A stretch of DNA of 64,000 nucleotides. It comes from Heterostelium album PN500. Lineage: Eukaryota; Evosea; Eumycetozoa; Acytosteliales; Acytosteliaceae. The notes under the pieces are model-generated. The model saw nothing but the letters and a program-made list of their open reading frames with translations. It did not search any database and was not told the DNA's origin. Each line of letters opens with the position of its first letter. The stretch's first letter is position 1. Positions 1 through 10,361 of the stretch are shown here, piece by piece. A program made the position numbers and the translations under genes. The DNA is taken from NCBI RefSeq assembly GCF_000004825.1, contig NW_008805077.1, positions 248,001 through 312,000 on the forward strand, in the 5' to 3' direction.

Positions 1-21
1 CAACCAATGAAATAATAATAG

Positions 22-97
22 TAATAACAATAATAATGATAATGGCAATGATAATGATAATGACAATGTTCAATTAATGATGTTCCGAGTGGTTTAA
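22..97 (+). CDS. possible last exon of an upstream gene (partial)
   Basis: A short frame rich in Asn and Asp codons (AAT/GAT) runs from just after an AG at 20-21 to a TAA at 95-97. The same frame has a TGA at 8-10, so it can only be coding if an intron ends at the AG. The Asn/Asp run followed by a short non-repetitive tail is typical of dictyostelid C-termini. No domain is visible, and an AT-rich trinucleotide repeat in non-coding DNA is an equally good explanation. Confidence 0.2.
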
Positions 98-1213
98 TTC
101 AAATTCTTTTTTTTTTTTTTTTTCTCATGTTATATTACTAAACTACAGTATATCTTAGTTACTGAACAACTCACACTTGCACTCTACTACTTATTACTTT
201 TCTTTACTAATATGTTAATATCAATCATCATGATTTATATAACATCATTCACCGTTATTTATGATCATTCATCTTCTTTTTTCGCTTTTTTGACTATTAA
301 ATATATGCGTATACAGTATCTAATGTGTACTCATCTCGCCTGTCTGTTCACCAATAGACTACCACCACCACCACCACCACTAACACCAACAACAAACAGG
401 TCGTCGATGATCATGATTAACTAAATATCACCACTCATACCACCAAACAATAATAACAACTATAATTGTTTAGTTATTGGATTTATTTGTTTTTTTTTTT
501 TTCGAGAAATGATAGCTCCGATTAACTTGGAGATGTTATCATTTACGACTTGATTTTCAAGCAAAACCAACAAATATAACACTTCACCAATCACACAACT
601 TGTTCTGTTCACTTAATTAATTCACACACACCAATTGGTTTCAATGTTGATGGTATATTGGGTTGAGAATTCAACACAAGTTCCATCTGTTCACTATTAA
701 ATTAATTTAATGAGTGGAACTAAATTTATTCATAAACAACATACCACCAAACACACATTGTACTTTTATAAATACTATCCACATATGTTCTCTTCACCAT
801 TTCATTAGACCAAACATTGGATAATTAATGGTATGATGATTAGATTAGTTAGTTTTTACCCAAAATCATTTGGTGTAAAGGTTAATTGAAATATAGTTTT
901 AGGATAATATAATACATGTCTGGTTGGTTTGTATATATTCATATTTTTTTTTTTTTTTGATGGTCTTTAATTATTATTTGTATTACCTTCTCTTCCCTCC
1001 TCACCATAATAATAATGTTCATCACATCAAATCCTCAATAAAGGAAATAAAACACACACAAATCCAAAATTGGGTGTTTATCATCCAAATTTAACTTTTT
1101 ACCACTGCTGCAAATCATCATCACAACAGACAGTTAGAATTAGGTGTGTGTGGTGTGGGTGTGGAACGGCACACACAATGTTTTTTTTATAAACACACAA
1201 CATAGCACACACG

Positions 1214-1353
1214 CTATCTAGATAGTGTTCGACAACCGCCACCACCATCACAATCACTACCACGTCTATTCACCATTTCTCTCTTTATCATTTTGAGTTT
1301 GCAAACTCAATACCATCAATCAAACCTCCCCTAAGCTTCTCGGCGCAAGCTTA
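1214..1353. promoter_or_regulatory. cluster of three dyad-symmetric sites
   Basis: Within 140 bp there is a 12-bp perfect palindrome (CTATCTAGATAG, 1214-1225), an 18-bp perfect palindrome (TTGAGTTTGCAAACTCAA, 1293-1310), and a 7-bp inverted repeat TAAGCTT/AAGCTTA (1332-1338 and 1347-1353) around an unusually GC-rich 8-nt loop. Palindromes containing G and C are rare by chance in DNA this AT-rich. They could be binding sites for dimeric factors. No factor is assigned. Confidence 0.35.
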
Positions 1354-2701
1354 AGAAAGAGATGTTTTTATTTCATTTCATCTTAACATAACTGATTGAT
1401 ATAAGAAACACTCACCTCTTGAAAAGGTTATAGTGAAACAACAACAACAAACTCTTATCACTAAATCACCTTTAACACAACACACCAACAGCATTTGAGA
1501 AGTTTCCTTTCGCCCTACTATGTTCATTGTTATTGTTGTTGCTGTTGTTGATATAATTTAAATTAGAGTTGTCATGTGACTAGATAATAATTTCTGAATA
1601 TAATGTATTATTATATTATTTACATTGCCGTTGTTTGTTATGATTACTATTTAAATTGAAATTTTATTTAAAACAAAAACAGCCAAAATAATAATAATAA
1701 TAACAATATCAATTTCACAACAATAATATTATTGCTTAGCGAACACCCAACAATAAAATCATTAGTTAGTTAATCAAAACTCAAATTGCTGCAATTCAAA
1801 TTCACTCTCCTTTACAACAAAAACATAACACTCATTTGAATAATTTTAATTAATATATTTATCTTATCAAATTTGTTGTTGTTGTTGTTTGGCAGACAAA
1901 ACAAAACTATCCATTATTTAAATTAAATTAAATTTATAAATTTAGTAAATGTCTTTTCATACCAATAATATAGACTATCAATAAATATTATTTATTTTTA
2001 AAATATACTAAACACATCGACACACACACATAACACCAAATTAATTGTTGCTCTAAATTTAACAACTACATATACTTTGTATCAAATCAACAATAACAAT
2101 AATAACATTGCTCTTCTAAAGATCAAATTTCTTTGTTTGCCACCAAACACACACCCGCCTGGCTTCATCCCCAACCCAACCTCTTCTTTTTCAAAACACT
2201 AGTTTAATCGGTGTTGATCACCACCACAAACACTACCACCAAAACCAACTTCACATTCTTCTTTGTTATTGTGATATTATTATTTATAATCATCATCATA
2301 ATAATAATAATAATAAATCAATAACCATTTCTTTCAAAAACATCACTCTTTTCTCCTAAAAATATAATATAATTTTAGACAATCCAAAAACTATATTTTT
2401 ATCATCACCATCAAAATCAAAAGCCATAATTACTTAATTAATTAATTAATAATATCTATCCTTTAATTGGTTTATCAACATCATCTAAATCTTATTTTTA
2501 GTAGTATTCAGTCTTCTAATAACTTATTTTTAAATTAATTAACCACAAACAGGTCCAATAGCAATCATAAGACAATCAATCTTACTTGGTAAACAAAGTT
2601 CTGAAAACACAGCTCGATATTAGATCTTCAATCTTCAATCTTCAGTCCACCAACCAATCAACAATCATTATTTATTAAAAGTATTTGCAATTTGCCATTA
2701 C

Positions 2702-2727
2702 TTTTTTTTTTTTTTTTTTTTTTTTTT
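2702..2727. repeat. T26 homopolymer
   Basis: An uninterrupted run of 26 T residues about 260 bp before the inferred leader-exon donor of mef2A. Oligo-T tracts are common in dictyostelid promoters; this one is among the longest in the window. Confidence 0.85.
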
Positions 2728-2982
2728 GGTAAAAATCATAACGATTATTTAATTTGGAAACCCTTTCTGTAACATTACTCAAAACCAACAAATCAATCCA
2801 AAATATCGACACACAACAATAGTATATCAAGTTTAATAGTATCATTAAACTTTTAATCAATTTTTATCAATCAATCAACCAACCAATCAATTAAATTCAA
2901 TTTAATTAAATAATAATAATCACACTAGGTTGAATTCAACCCACAATACTCAATTCCACTTTTATATATTTAGAATACAAAA

Positions 2983-5333
2983 AGTAAGTGTTCAACAACG
3001 ATTTTTATTCAATCTCAATCAATATTTATTAAATTATATTTTTTTTTGTTATTACCACAGTGGGAAGAAATAAGATTACGATTGAGAGAATCACAAATGA
3101 AAGAAATAGACAGGCAACTTTTACAAAGAGAAAAAATGGTCTCATAAAGAAAGCAATGGAGCTATCTATTCTGTGTGACTGTGATATTGCTCTCATCATT
3201 TTTAGTAGTAACAATAAATTATTCCAGTACTCTTCCAAAGACATGGACAAAATACTCATTAGATATACCGATAGTACTGACAATTCAAGAAAAACCTTAA
3301 CAAATCAAGATGTAAGTTTATTAATAATGATAATAATAGTTTGTAATTAATCCATATACTAATTTATTTAATTTTAGTATAAAAGAATTTTTGGAAATAA
3401 GAAATTAAAGACAGAGAATGGAGATGGTGATGATGACGATGATGATTCACCATTGGAGGATTTGGGTGAGACTCCAACCACTCCCAATTGTTCGTCAACC
3501 AATCAGAGTCCGTTACACGTTGGAAACAACAATAGCAACAATAATAATAGCAATAACAATAATAACAACAACAATAGCCATAGTCAATCATCCAATTCAA
3601 ATCAACAAAGTAATAGTAGTAATCAAATTTCCAGTTCAAACAATAGTATACCTTTTCAATCGCTTGGCTCAAGCCAACAGCATCCATCGCAGAATGGCTA
3701 TGTCATGTTGAATTCCGTACCACTTATCCAACCAAAGTATCATCCCTACAGCATGGAGGCAGACTTGGCACCATTGACGCCACGATCTGCCGCCGCCAAA
3801 TACAAAGGATATCCGATGGCAGGCATGGAGCTTCCACACAAGCAACCGTATGGCGCGCCAACTCCACCCTCGCCACTGGTCGCCTCAAAAAATGGAATGA
3901 TGAAGGGACCACCACCTGGAAATCACCCATACCATCCATACTACTATGATTTCGCTGGCTATCAATATATGTACCAACAGAACGGACCGATTCCCCCACA
4001 ATCGGGTGGTCCTGCTGGCGGTCCCCCAGGTGCCGGCTACATGAATCCCCAGATGCTCTCCTACTACAACTCACTGCCACCTCAACAACAACAAAGTATG
4101 CAACATCTCCAGTATGCACAACAACAACACGCTGCTCATCACCACCACCAACAAGCTGCACAAGCACAGGCAGCTCAACAGCAGGCACAGGCACAGGCAC
4201 ACGCTCAACAGGCACAGGCACAAGCTCAGCAGGCTGCACAACAACAAGCACAGGCACAAGCGCAGGCACAGGCACAAGCTCAGGCTGCACAACAAACACA
4301 GGCACATCACTTACAGAATCCAGCATTACATTTATCATCGTCTCAACATCCTTCGTCATCACCACTGATCCATCCACACTCACACATTCAATCGCAATCC
4401 AATTCCAACTCTCCGCTAATACATCATCAACCACATCCATATTCTCAACATCAACAACAACATCTTCAAAATACAAACGAATCTTCCAGTCCACATATAA
4501 ATTTCAATTCCAAAAACAACAACAACCATAATAATAGTTCTAGTAGTAAATCCAATCATCACAACAACAACAACCATCACAATAGTCATCACAGTCAATC
4601 AAATGAACATACACCAACACTTAACCCATTTTCCAAACATTCAACAGCAGCCAGTCCATCTAATAATATTCAACCACCTCCATCTCTTTCAATAAGTTCA
4701 CATAACAATAACAGCAACAGCAACAGCAACAACAATAACAACAGTAATAGTAGTAGTTCAGCATCAACACCACCAATATCACCAGCAGTCAATTCACCCA
4801 GTGTCACCATTTCACCTGCTTTAGTACCAGTAGTCACTTTGGAGGACGCCAACAAACCGAAACCCAAAAAATCGTTGAGTGTTGTCATCCCCGAGGCATC
4901 ACCTCCACCACCCCCGAAACCTCCAGTCGGCTATGCCGGTCTTGGCATCATTCCTCGCGCTATTGCGCCACTCAACCAAGATCTCCCACCAAAGCCAGCG
5001 GACACCCCAACACTGCCGTCTCCACGTGACTTTTATCCCGATTCGATGGTCGACATGACCCCGAACGGATCGTTTTTCCCTACACACTACCACTGGCCGA
5101 AACCTTCACCAAGTGGAGTCACCGGACTCACCACACCCAGTCCTTTTGATATCATCTCATTCGGAGCACTTCCATCGCCTGGTAAATTTGGTTTCTGGGG
5201 AGAAGGCAATCAGACGCCTCTCAGTCTACTGCAGTCCTTGTCAAACAACGACGATGACAAAACAAAAATAAAACAGGAACCAAACAACGGAAACAACAAC
5301 AATAGCAACAGTAGTAGTAAAATATCATCATAA
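2983..5333 (+). CDS. mef2A: MEF2-type MADS-box transcription factor
   Basis: Coding exons are inferred as 2983 (one base), 3061-3311 and 3378-5333, giving 735 residues. Exon two opens TGGGAAGA directly after a CACAG acceptor, and the upstream donor AAA|GTAAGT supplies the A, so the spliced junction reads ATG GGA AGA (Met-Gly-Arg, the usual MADS start). Residues 1-57 form the MADS box ([18 protein letters not shown], then [15 protein letters not shown]); 58-85 match the MEF2 extension ([12 protein letters not shown]) rather than SRF. The rest is low complexity: an acidic patch, Asn/Ser runs, a Pro/Gly/Tyr region, a Gln/Ala repeat near 4150-4300, His/Asn/Ser tracts, then a conserved-looking Pro-rich segment with SP/TP sites. 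It should bind AT-rich DNA as a dimer in the nucleus. D. discoideum mef2A affects cell-type differentiation. The family call is secure; the split start is inferred. Confidence 0.88.
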
Positions 5334-6529
5334 ATATTATTTAAAAAATCAATAGAGTATATTATAGAATAAAAACAAAACAAACAAATCAGTAAAAAAA
5401 ACCTCCCGTTTATGTGTAATAAATAAAACAATATATATAAATATTATTTAAATTAATTTTGAAGTCTTTTGTTTTGTATTTAACATTAAATTGTAACGAT
5501 TTGCTCATTAATTTTTTAGAGATAACAGTTATTAATTTTTCCAAGAATGGTTTAAATAATACTTTAGATTTATTTTTTTGTATTTTGAATAGTTCTTGGC
5601 TTATTTCGGTGACTATTGATGGACCTCATCTATTTCTATTACCTTAACCACAGTTTCTAAACCTACTTTGTTTGCATTGCCAAACCGACTTTAACTAAAC
5701 CAACTGATACTACAATTACTAGTCTACTTTTCTTCAACTTGCCTTTACCTCATAATATCTTATTTTTTTATTTATCAATAAATCAATAAATATTGATTTT
5801 ATTTATTTCACTGTCACTTGTAATTACTTATATATTCTAACGAAAAGATACCAGAATAGAGATAATTAAGTTTGATGATTAGTAAATAGTTAACTTTCTG
5901 AGGTATCGGCCTGGGAGAGTATGCTTTAATTAAACCCAAGATATCTTTCAAAAGAGACCAGGTGGTATTAATCAATTCTGAAATTAATAATCTATTTTTT
6001 GATTTGTAGGAGATAAAAAATCTTGAAAACTAGAATAAATAGATCAAATTACCAGGGTCCTATCTCTTAAAAAAAAAAAAAAAGTTAGTGATAAAAAAAT
6101 GAGAAGTTCTTGATTTGGAAAAACACATTTTAATTTAACCAGGTGTTTTTGTTTTCCTTTGTTTCGAAGCTATTAATTAAATAATTTAAGGTGATAGTGT
6201 TTTGAAAGGTTTGTGCAAGTGTGAACTAAATCAAAAAAAATCTTCTTGAGACGATACTTTAAGATTATTCACCTCGGATAACATGAAAAAATTTGCAAAT
6301 TTTTTTAAAAATTTTTTTTTATTTAAAGTTTTGATAGATTTTATTAAAATCTTTGATACTAAGGTTATTTTTTTTTAAAGATGGTAATTTATTTTTTGTG
6401 GAATTACATCAGCAACATTTTTTTATTTTTTCTATTTAAACACTGTGATCACACTCCAATATTATTATAATCTCTTTATTTTATTATCTATTTAATTTAT
6501 AAATTTAAATAATTTAAAATAAAAAAAAC
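5334..6529. other. intergenic region between mef2A and the four-span protein
   Basis: AT-rich, with AATAAA-like polyadenylation signals just after mef2A (about 5368). No convincing protein gene is seen; the open frame near 5459-5647 is of random composition. A GC-richer island at 5900-6066 is listed separately. Oligo-A and oligo-T tracts lead up to the next start at 6530. Confidence 0.5.
5900..6066 (+). ncRNA. possible structured RNA in a GC-richer island
   Basis: The ends can pair: GAGGTA (5900-5905) with TATCTC (6061-6066), then after small internal loops CCTGG (5910-5914) with CCAGG (6052-6056). The island is richer in G and C than its surroundings, which in AT-rich amoebae often marks RNA genes. 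No family (tRNA, snRNA, snoRNA, SRP) is recognised and no obvious upstream element is seen. It may be chance. Confidence 0.2.
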
Positions 6530-7335
6530 ATGTCATCAGATAAAAAACTTTTCGTTACTTTAGTTGTATTAAATGTGTTAATGCTTGTTAGTGTGGTAAT
6601 TGCAATCTCGACCGATTGGTACCATATTAAATCCGATTATGATATTTTGGCTACTGACATTGAGACCACCTACAATCTGTTCTTTAATTATGTAAATATA
6701 GAATTTTTTAGAATATATATGTTTTACAAATATTTATTTACTTTCAAAAAAAATAGGTTGAAACTACATACGGATCTAAAGCCTACTATCTTGATTATAT
6801 GGATAATAATACTAGTAAGTTATTTGTTGCGATCGGAGTTTTCCAATTCTTGGCTGGAATTTCTTTGGTTGTCAGTTTCACCGCTCTGAATATGTCCAAT
6901 CGTAAATGCACCAAGTCCTCATTGCAAGTCAACAGAGTATTTTCAATTTTCCATTTGTTCTTCCAGATCCTTGCTATTTTCAGCTTGTTTGGAATTACCG
7001 CTTCTTTCCAATGCGAAGACAACGCCATTGATTTCTCTGGTTTCTGTACCAAGTTTGCCGGTAGCTACGATGTCGGTATCATTGATGTTAGCTGGGGACC
7101 AAGCGTAGGTTGGGGATTCGGTATCGTTTCATTCTTTTTCTCTTTTATCAATGTCATCGTTGTCTTTAGAAGAGCGAAGCATCTTGAACACCACTGCCAC
7201 GCTCATGGTGGATACACCCAAGTCACTGTAACCGCGCCTCCAGTGTACTACCAACAACAACAGCCACAATACCAACAGCCATATCAACCACAGTACCAAC
7301 AACAACAAGGTCACAATCAAAAGCAATTCCCATAG
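6530..7335 (+). CDS. four-transmembrane (claudin-like topology) protein
   Basis: Two exons, 6530-6691 and 6757-7335, with a 65-bp intron between phase-0 boundaries; 246 residues. ATG follows an A-rich leader. Predicted spans lie at about residues 8-27, 76-97, 115-138 and 168-192. A first outside loop of about 48 residues, a second loop with two cysteines (QCED...GFC) and both ends in the cytosol give the topology of claudin/PMP22-like proteins, but the claudin W-GLW-C-C signature is not evident. The tail is rich in Tyr, Gln and Pro (for example QYQQPYQPQYQQQQG), a type seen in proteins that associate through low-complexity tails. No enzymatic motif is present. Likely a plasma- or endosomal-membrane protein; function unknown. 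Confidence 0.75.
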
Positions 7336-7816
7336 ATCCAACTCACTGAATGATGTACCTTATTTTTTTTTAATTATTAATAATAATTCAAAGAAAATAA
7401 ATCCCCAAATCAAACTCATTTTTTGATGAAGCAGTTTTTCATCAAACACAAGATATTTCATCTATTTAGAATTTGTTTTTTTTAATTATTATTATCTATT
7501 TAAAAACACAATCAATATTCATTTTTTATTTCTAATAAAATTTGTTTTTTAAAAAAAAAAATAAAGTCACCTCATACTAAATTAGTAAATCTACCACATA
7601 TTTAACGCTATAGTAAACTTTCAATATTCAAGATTTTTTCAAAATTCACTGTTTTATTCTAAAAACATTACACTATGTTAGAATAAAGGTTCTTTTAACA
7701 AAAAAAACTTATTTTTAATTTTAATTTTTTGTGTTCACAAAAAAATGTAAAAACATTTGAATTGTTGGCCATATTTTGTTTTAAGAACCTTTTTTCATTT
7801 CATCATCCACCCAAAG
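7336..7816. other. intergenic region, 3' end of four-span gene to FNIP gene
   Basis: AT-rich with AATAAA signals near 7396 and T- and A-runs. An in-frame upstream ATG exists at 7757, but the paralogue-conserved start is 7817. Nothing else is seen. Confidence 0.5.
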
Positions 7817-9553
7817 ATGTCAAACAACAATAATAATTCAACACATAAATTAGTAAATCTACCACATATTTTATTATCAAACATTGTTTATAATTTAACA
7901 GATAATATCGATCAGATTTGTTTTAGTTTAGTTTGTAAAAGATGGTTTGAAGATAGAAATAGATATCTATTGTTTGATACCAATACTTTATATTGTATCG
8001 ATAAACATAGTTCAAAAATCACTTTGAATTCATATAGATCGATAATATCTGAATCACTTAGCAAAAAGAAACAATGTAGCATGATAGTCATTCCTTATAT
8101 GTACGGCAATGTTGGTAATTATGATCATTTATTAGATCCTGGTAATTATATTTTTTCTTACATAACAATTATTGAATATTATTGTCAACTATTTACTTAT
8201 TTATTTTATATTGTTTCTATTTTCTATGCAGATTCAATTGAAAGTATTGATGAAATCGATCAAAGCATAGTAAAGGTAGCACTGAGCAGAGAAATACACT
8301 ATATAAAAGAGGAAGGAGAAGATACAGATAAGCTATTTACTCGATTTTTTGATTTGATTAGCAAATCTAATGTAACTACTATAAAAGATTGTCAGACATT
8401 AAAGTATGGAATACCAATGAATATCACCTCACTGCGTTTCGATCTTTATTTTAAGGAACGGTTTGTCAAAGGTTGTTTTCCACCCAACTTGAAGAAACTG
8501 AAATTTGTCGGGGATTCTGATCAGGTGTTTGAAGTTGGTGTGTTGCCTGATACATTGGAGAAGCTTGTGACTTATAGTCTCAATCAAATATTGGAACCTG
8601 GAGTATTACCAACATCATTGAAGATTCTTAAAATCTCTTATTCAACACCTGATAACTATCTCAAAGTTGGATCATTACCACCAAATCTTCAGGAGTTCTT
8701 TCACACAGGAGAAGATTTTAAAATTGATTCAAACGTTCTACCAAATTCGCTAATCAGTCTTAAGAGAGTACCTGTGTCATGGATGAATTCAATCAAGCAA
8801 CTCGAGAATCTTAGATTGCTATCGTTGGTAGGCAATTCTGGCTTTTTAGATCTGAGTGATCTACCTCAAACATTGACAGGATTGAGCATTCCCAACACAC
8901 TAGTGTTAAAATCGGCATTTCCAACTTCAATAAGACATCTGAATCTGGGCAATTCAAAGTATGACATCGATGAATTGTTCCCGGATCGATCACTTTATCA
9001 TTTGGATTGTCTACAGCTGTCGGCATTCAAACAAGAATCTCTTAATGGCTTGAATATCAAGATATTGAGCCTAAACGATTTTCCTTACGACAATGATTTG
9101 GAAACACTCAGAGTCATTCCGTTTGGTGTTGAAACACTTGGGATTTTTACATTTGGTGACTTTGATTTCAATCAGAATTCACTTCCATCATCAGTGAAAA
9201 CACTCGATATTCACAATATGAACGGTTTCAAACGCCCAGGTACTATTCCAAACACTGTGAATCATCTTACCATTCGAGATCACAGATCTGACTTTGTCAT
9301 AGCAGAAGGAGTTCTCCCAGACTCTATTCAAAACATTAAATTGAAACAACTGCTATTTCCAATAACAAAAATGGTTGACAACATTTCATTCGAGACCTAT
9401 GATGATAATAAGTGTTCGATTCGAAAACTTGATGATCAATATTACATCGTATTTGGTCATCAAAAAAATATCGGATTCATTGCAAGTCTATTCCACAAAT
9501 CAATGTTTTTAGACAAAGTTAATGTGGTAAAAATACTTAATTCTAATCATTAA
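7817..9553 (+). CDS. F-box/FNIP-repeat protein, type B (copy 1)
   Basis: Exons 7817-8141 and 8232-9553 by comparison with the copies at 12384 and 14490; 548 residues. The start is the ATG shared by all three (MSNNNNNSTHK), not the in-frame ATG at 7757. Residues about 12-48 are an F-box (LVNLPHILLSNIV...SLVCKRWF). The rest is a solenoid of FNIP-type repeats of about 22-24 residues with the core PG-x-LP-x-SL or P-x-NL (for example EPGVLPTSLKILK). It ends with a conserved tail, SIRKLDDQYYIVFGH...FHKSMFLDKV. The family is predicted to act as SCF ubiquitin-ligase adaptors, with the F-box binding Skp1 and the repeats the substrate. The intron (8142-8231) is 90 nt, a multiple of three and free of stops, so an unspliced message would add a hydrophobic 30-residue insert. 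Confidence 0.85.
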   Translation: MSNNNNNSTHKLVNLPHILLSNIVYNLTDNIDQICFSLVCKRWFEDRNRYLLFDTNTLYCIDKHSSKITLNSYRSIISESLSKKKQCSMIVIPYMYGNVGNYDHLLDPGNYIFSYITIIEYYCQLFTYLFYIVSIFYADSIESIDEIDQSIVKVALSREIHYIKEEGEDTDKLFTRFFDLISKSNVTTIKDCQTLKYGIPMNITSLRFDLYFKERFVKGCFPPNLKKLKFVGDSDQVFEVGVLPDTLEKLVTYSLNQILEPGVLPTSLKILKISYSTPDNYLKVGSLPPNLQEFFHTGEDFKIDSNVLPNSLISLKRVPVSWMNSIKQLENLRLLSLVGNSGFLDLSDLPQTLTGLSIPNTLVLKSAFPTSIRHLNLGNSKYDIDELFPDRSLYHLDCLQLSAFKQESLNGLNIKILSLNDFPYDNDLETLRVIPFGVETLGIFTFGDFDFNQNSLPSSVKTLDIHNMNGFKRPGTIPNTVNHLTIRDHRSDFVIAEGVLPDSIQNIKLKQLLFPITKMVDNISFETYDDNKCSIRKLDDQYYIVFGHQKNIGFIASLFHKSMFLDKVNVVKILNSNH

Positions 9554-9612
9554 ATAAATTTTTAGGTTAAGTTATTTTAAAGTTTAGGACTTTGTTTTAT
9601 TTAACTTTTTTT

Positions 9613-9844
9613 TTAACCCCAGATATACTTTCTGGTAAGATGGGAAGTTAAATCATTGAATGTTTGAGTTGAATTGTATTGACCTTTGTTAATAGCATTT
9701 AATGATTGTACATTTGAACCTGACGGTTTTGAACTGAAAAAGAATAAAAATTGAATATTTTCTAAATTTAAAAAAGGTTTAGAGAAAAAAGGTAAATGAA
9801 TTTATAATATTTACTTACTGTATAACATTATTTAGATGATAGAG
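9613..9844 (-). CDS. small Ser/Asn-rich protein, 3' exons only
   Basis: On the minus strand an exon from 9733 to 9613 follows TTTTTCAG and encodes 39 residues (SKPSGSNVQSLNAINKGQYN, then STQTFNDLTSHLTRKYIWG) before TAA. A 26-nt exon at 9844-9819 lies between CAG and GTAAGT and joins it in phase, adding LYHLNNVIH. Codon use and the non-repetitive sequence look coding. The layout (short Ser/Asn protein ending in an aromatic KYIWG-like tail) recalls small developmentally regulated dictyostelid peptides, but I cannot name the family. The first exon with its ATG was not found, so the gene is incomplete as described. Confidence 0.4.
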
Positions 9845-10361
9845 CTGAAATGAAAATAAATTTATAATAAGTTCCTTATATATATTGTTTTTTTTTGGAT
9901 AATTTTTAAGTCGACATAGAGTATCGATGAAGTAACAAAGTTGTGTTTTAAAAAATTTATTAATAAAAAATGTTAAATGTGATTAGTTTGTGTAAGTAAA
10001 TTCGAATCTTTGAAGATATGGGTTTTTTTAAAATAAAATTCTATTTATATTATTTGTAAAAGTAAGATCTGAATCTTGATTGATATAAATTCCAAAATGG
10101 TGTCTACATTATTAATAGGTTTTAAACACTATTGAGTACAATTATATTTTTTATTTTATTTAAATATTTCACACCAAGAAATTAAGAGGTGACAAATATG
10201 TGAAAAATTCATTCTTTTAATTTTTTTATTGTGTTTGTTTAATAGAATGATAATTATCCAAGATATTTGATTTCATTATACAATATTCAATCACTAATTA
10301 TAGATTGGTTTAATAAAAAAAGAGAATCCAATTCCTATTAACACTCGTGAATTCAAATTTT
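9845..10361. other. intergenic region
   Basis: AT-rich sequence between the small minus-strand exons and the 3' end of the next FNIP gene. It probably holds the missing first exon of the small gene. No other feature is seen. Confidence 0.4.

Larger units (their letters stand above)
98..2983 (+). promoter_or_regulatory. long upstream and 5'-leader region of mef2A
   Basis: About 2.9 kb without a convincing protein gene. It holds oligo-T, CA and AAT tracts, a cluster of dyad-symmetric sites near 1.2-1.35 kb, and at its 3' end a GTAAGT donor at 2984-2989 that would splice a 5'-leader exon onto the MADS-box exon. The length is large for a compact dictyostelid genome and fits a developmentally regulated gene, possibly with more than one promoter. 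That last point is inference; no transcript start can be read here. Short open frames (for example 212-424) look random in composition. Confidence 0.45.

Noticed and set aside
212-424. 70-codon open frame ending in a poly-Pro tract
   Set aside because: Pro codons come from a CCA repeat; composition is otherwise random and no promoter or homology is seen.
2491-2531. MEF2-site-like TTATTTTTAG/TTATTTTTAA as autoregulatory sites
   Set aside because: YTAWWWWTAR matches occur very often by chance in DNA this AT-rich.
3724-4494. 256-codon open frame antisense to mef2A
   Set aside because: It is the mirror of the Gln/Ala/His-rich coding repeats, made of Val/Pro/Leu repeats with no domain or splice context.
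2983-5333. Assignment of the MADS gene as srfA (SRF type)
   Set aside because: The sequence after the MADS box ([12 protein letters not shown]) and [10 protein letters not shown] are MEF2-type; SRF types have a TGTQVLLLVASE-like segment.
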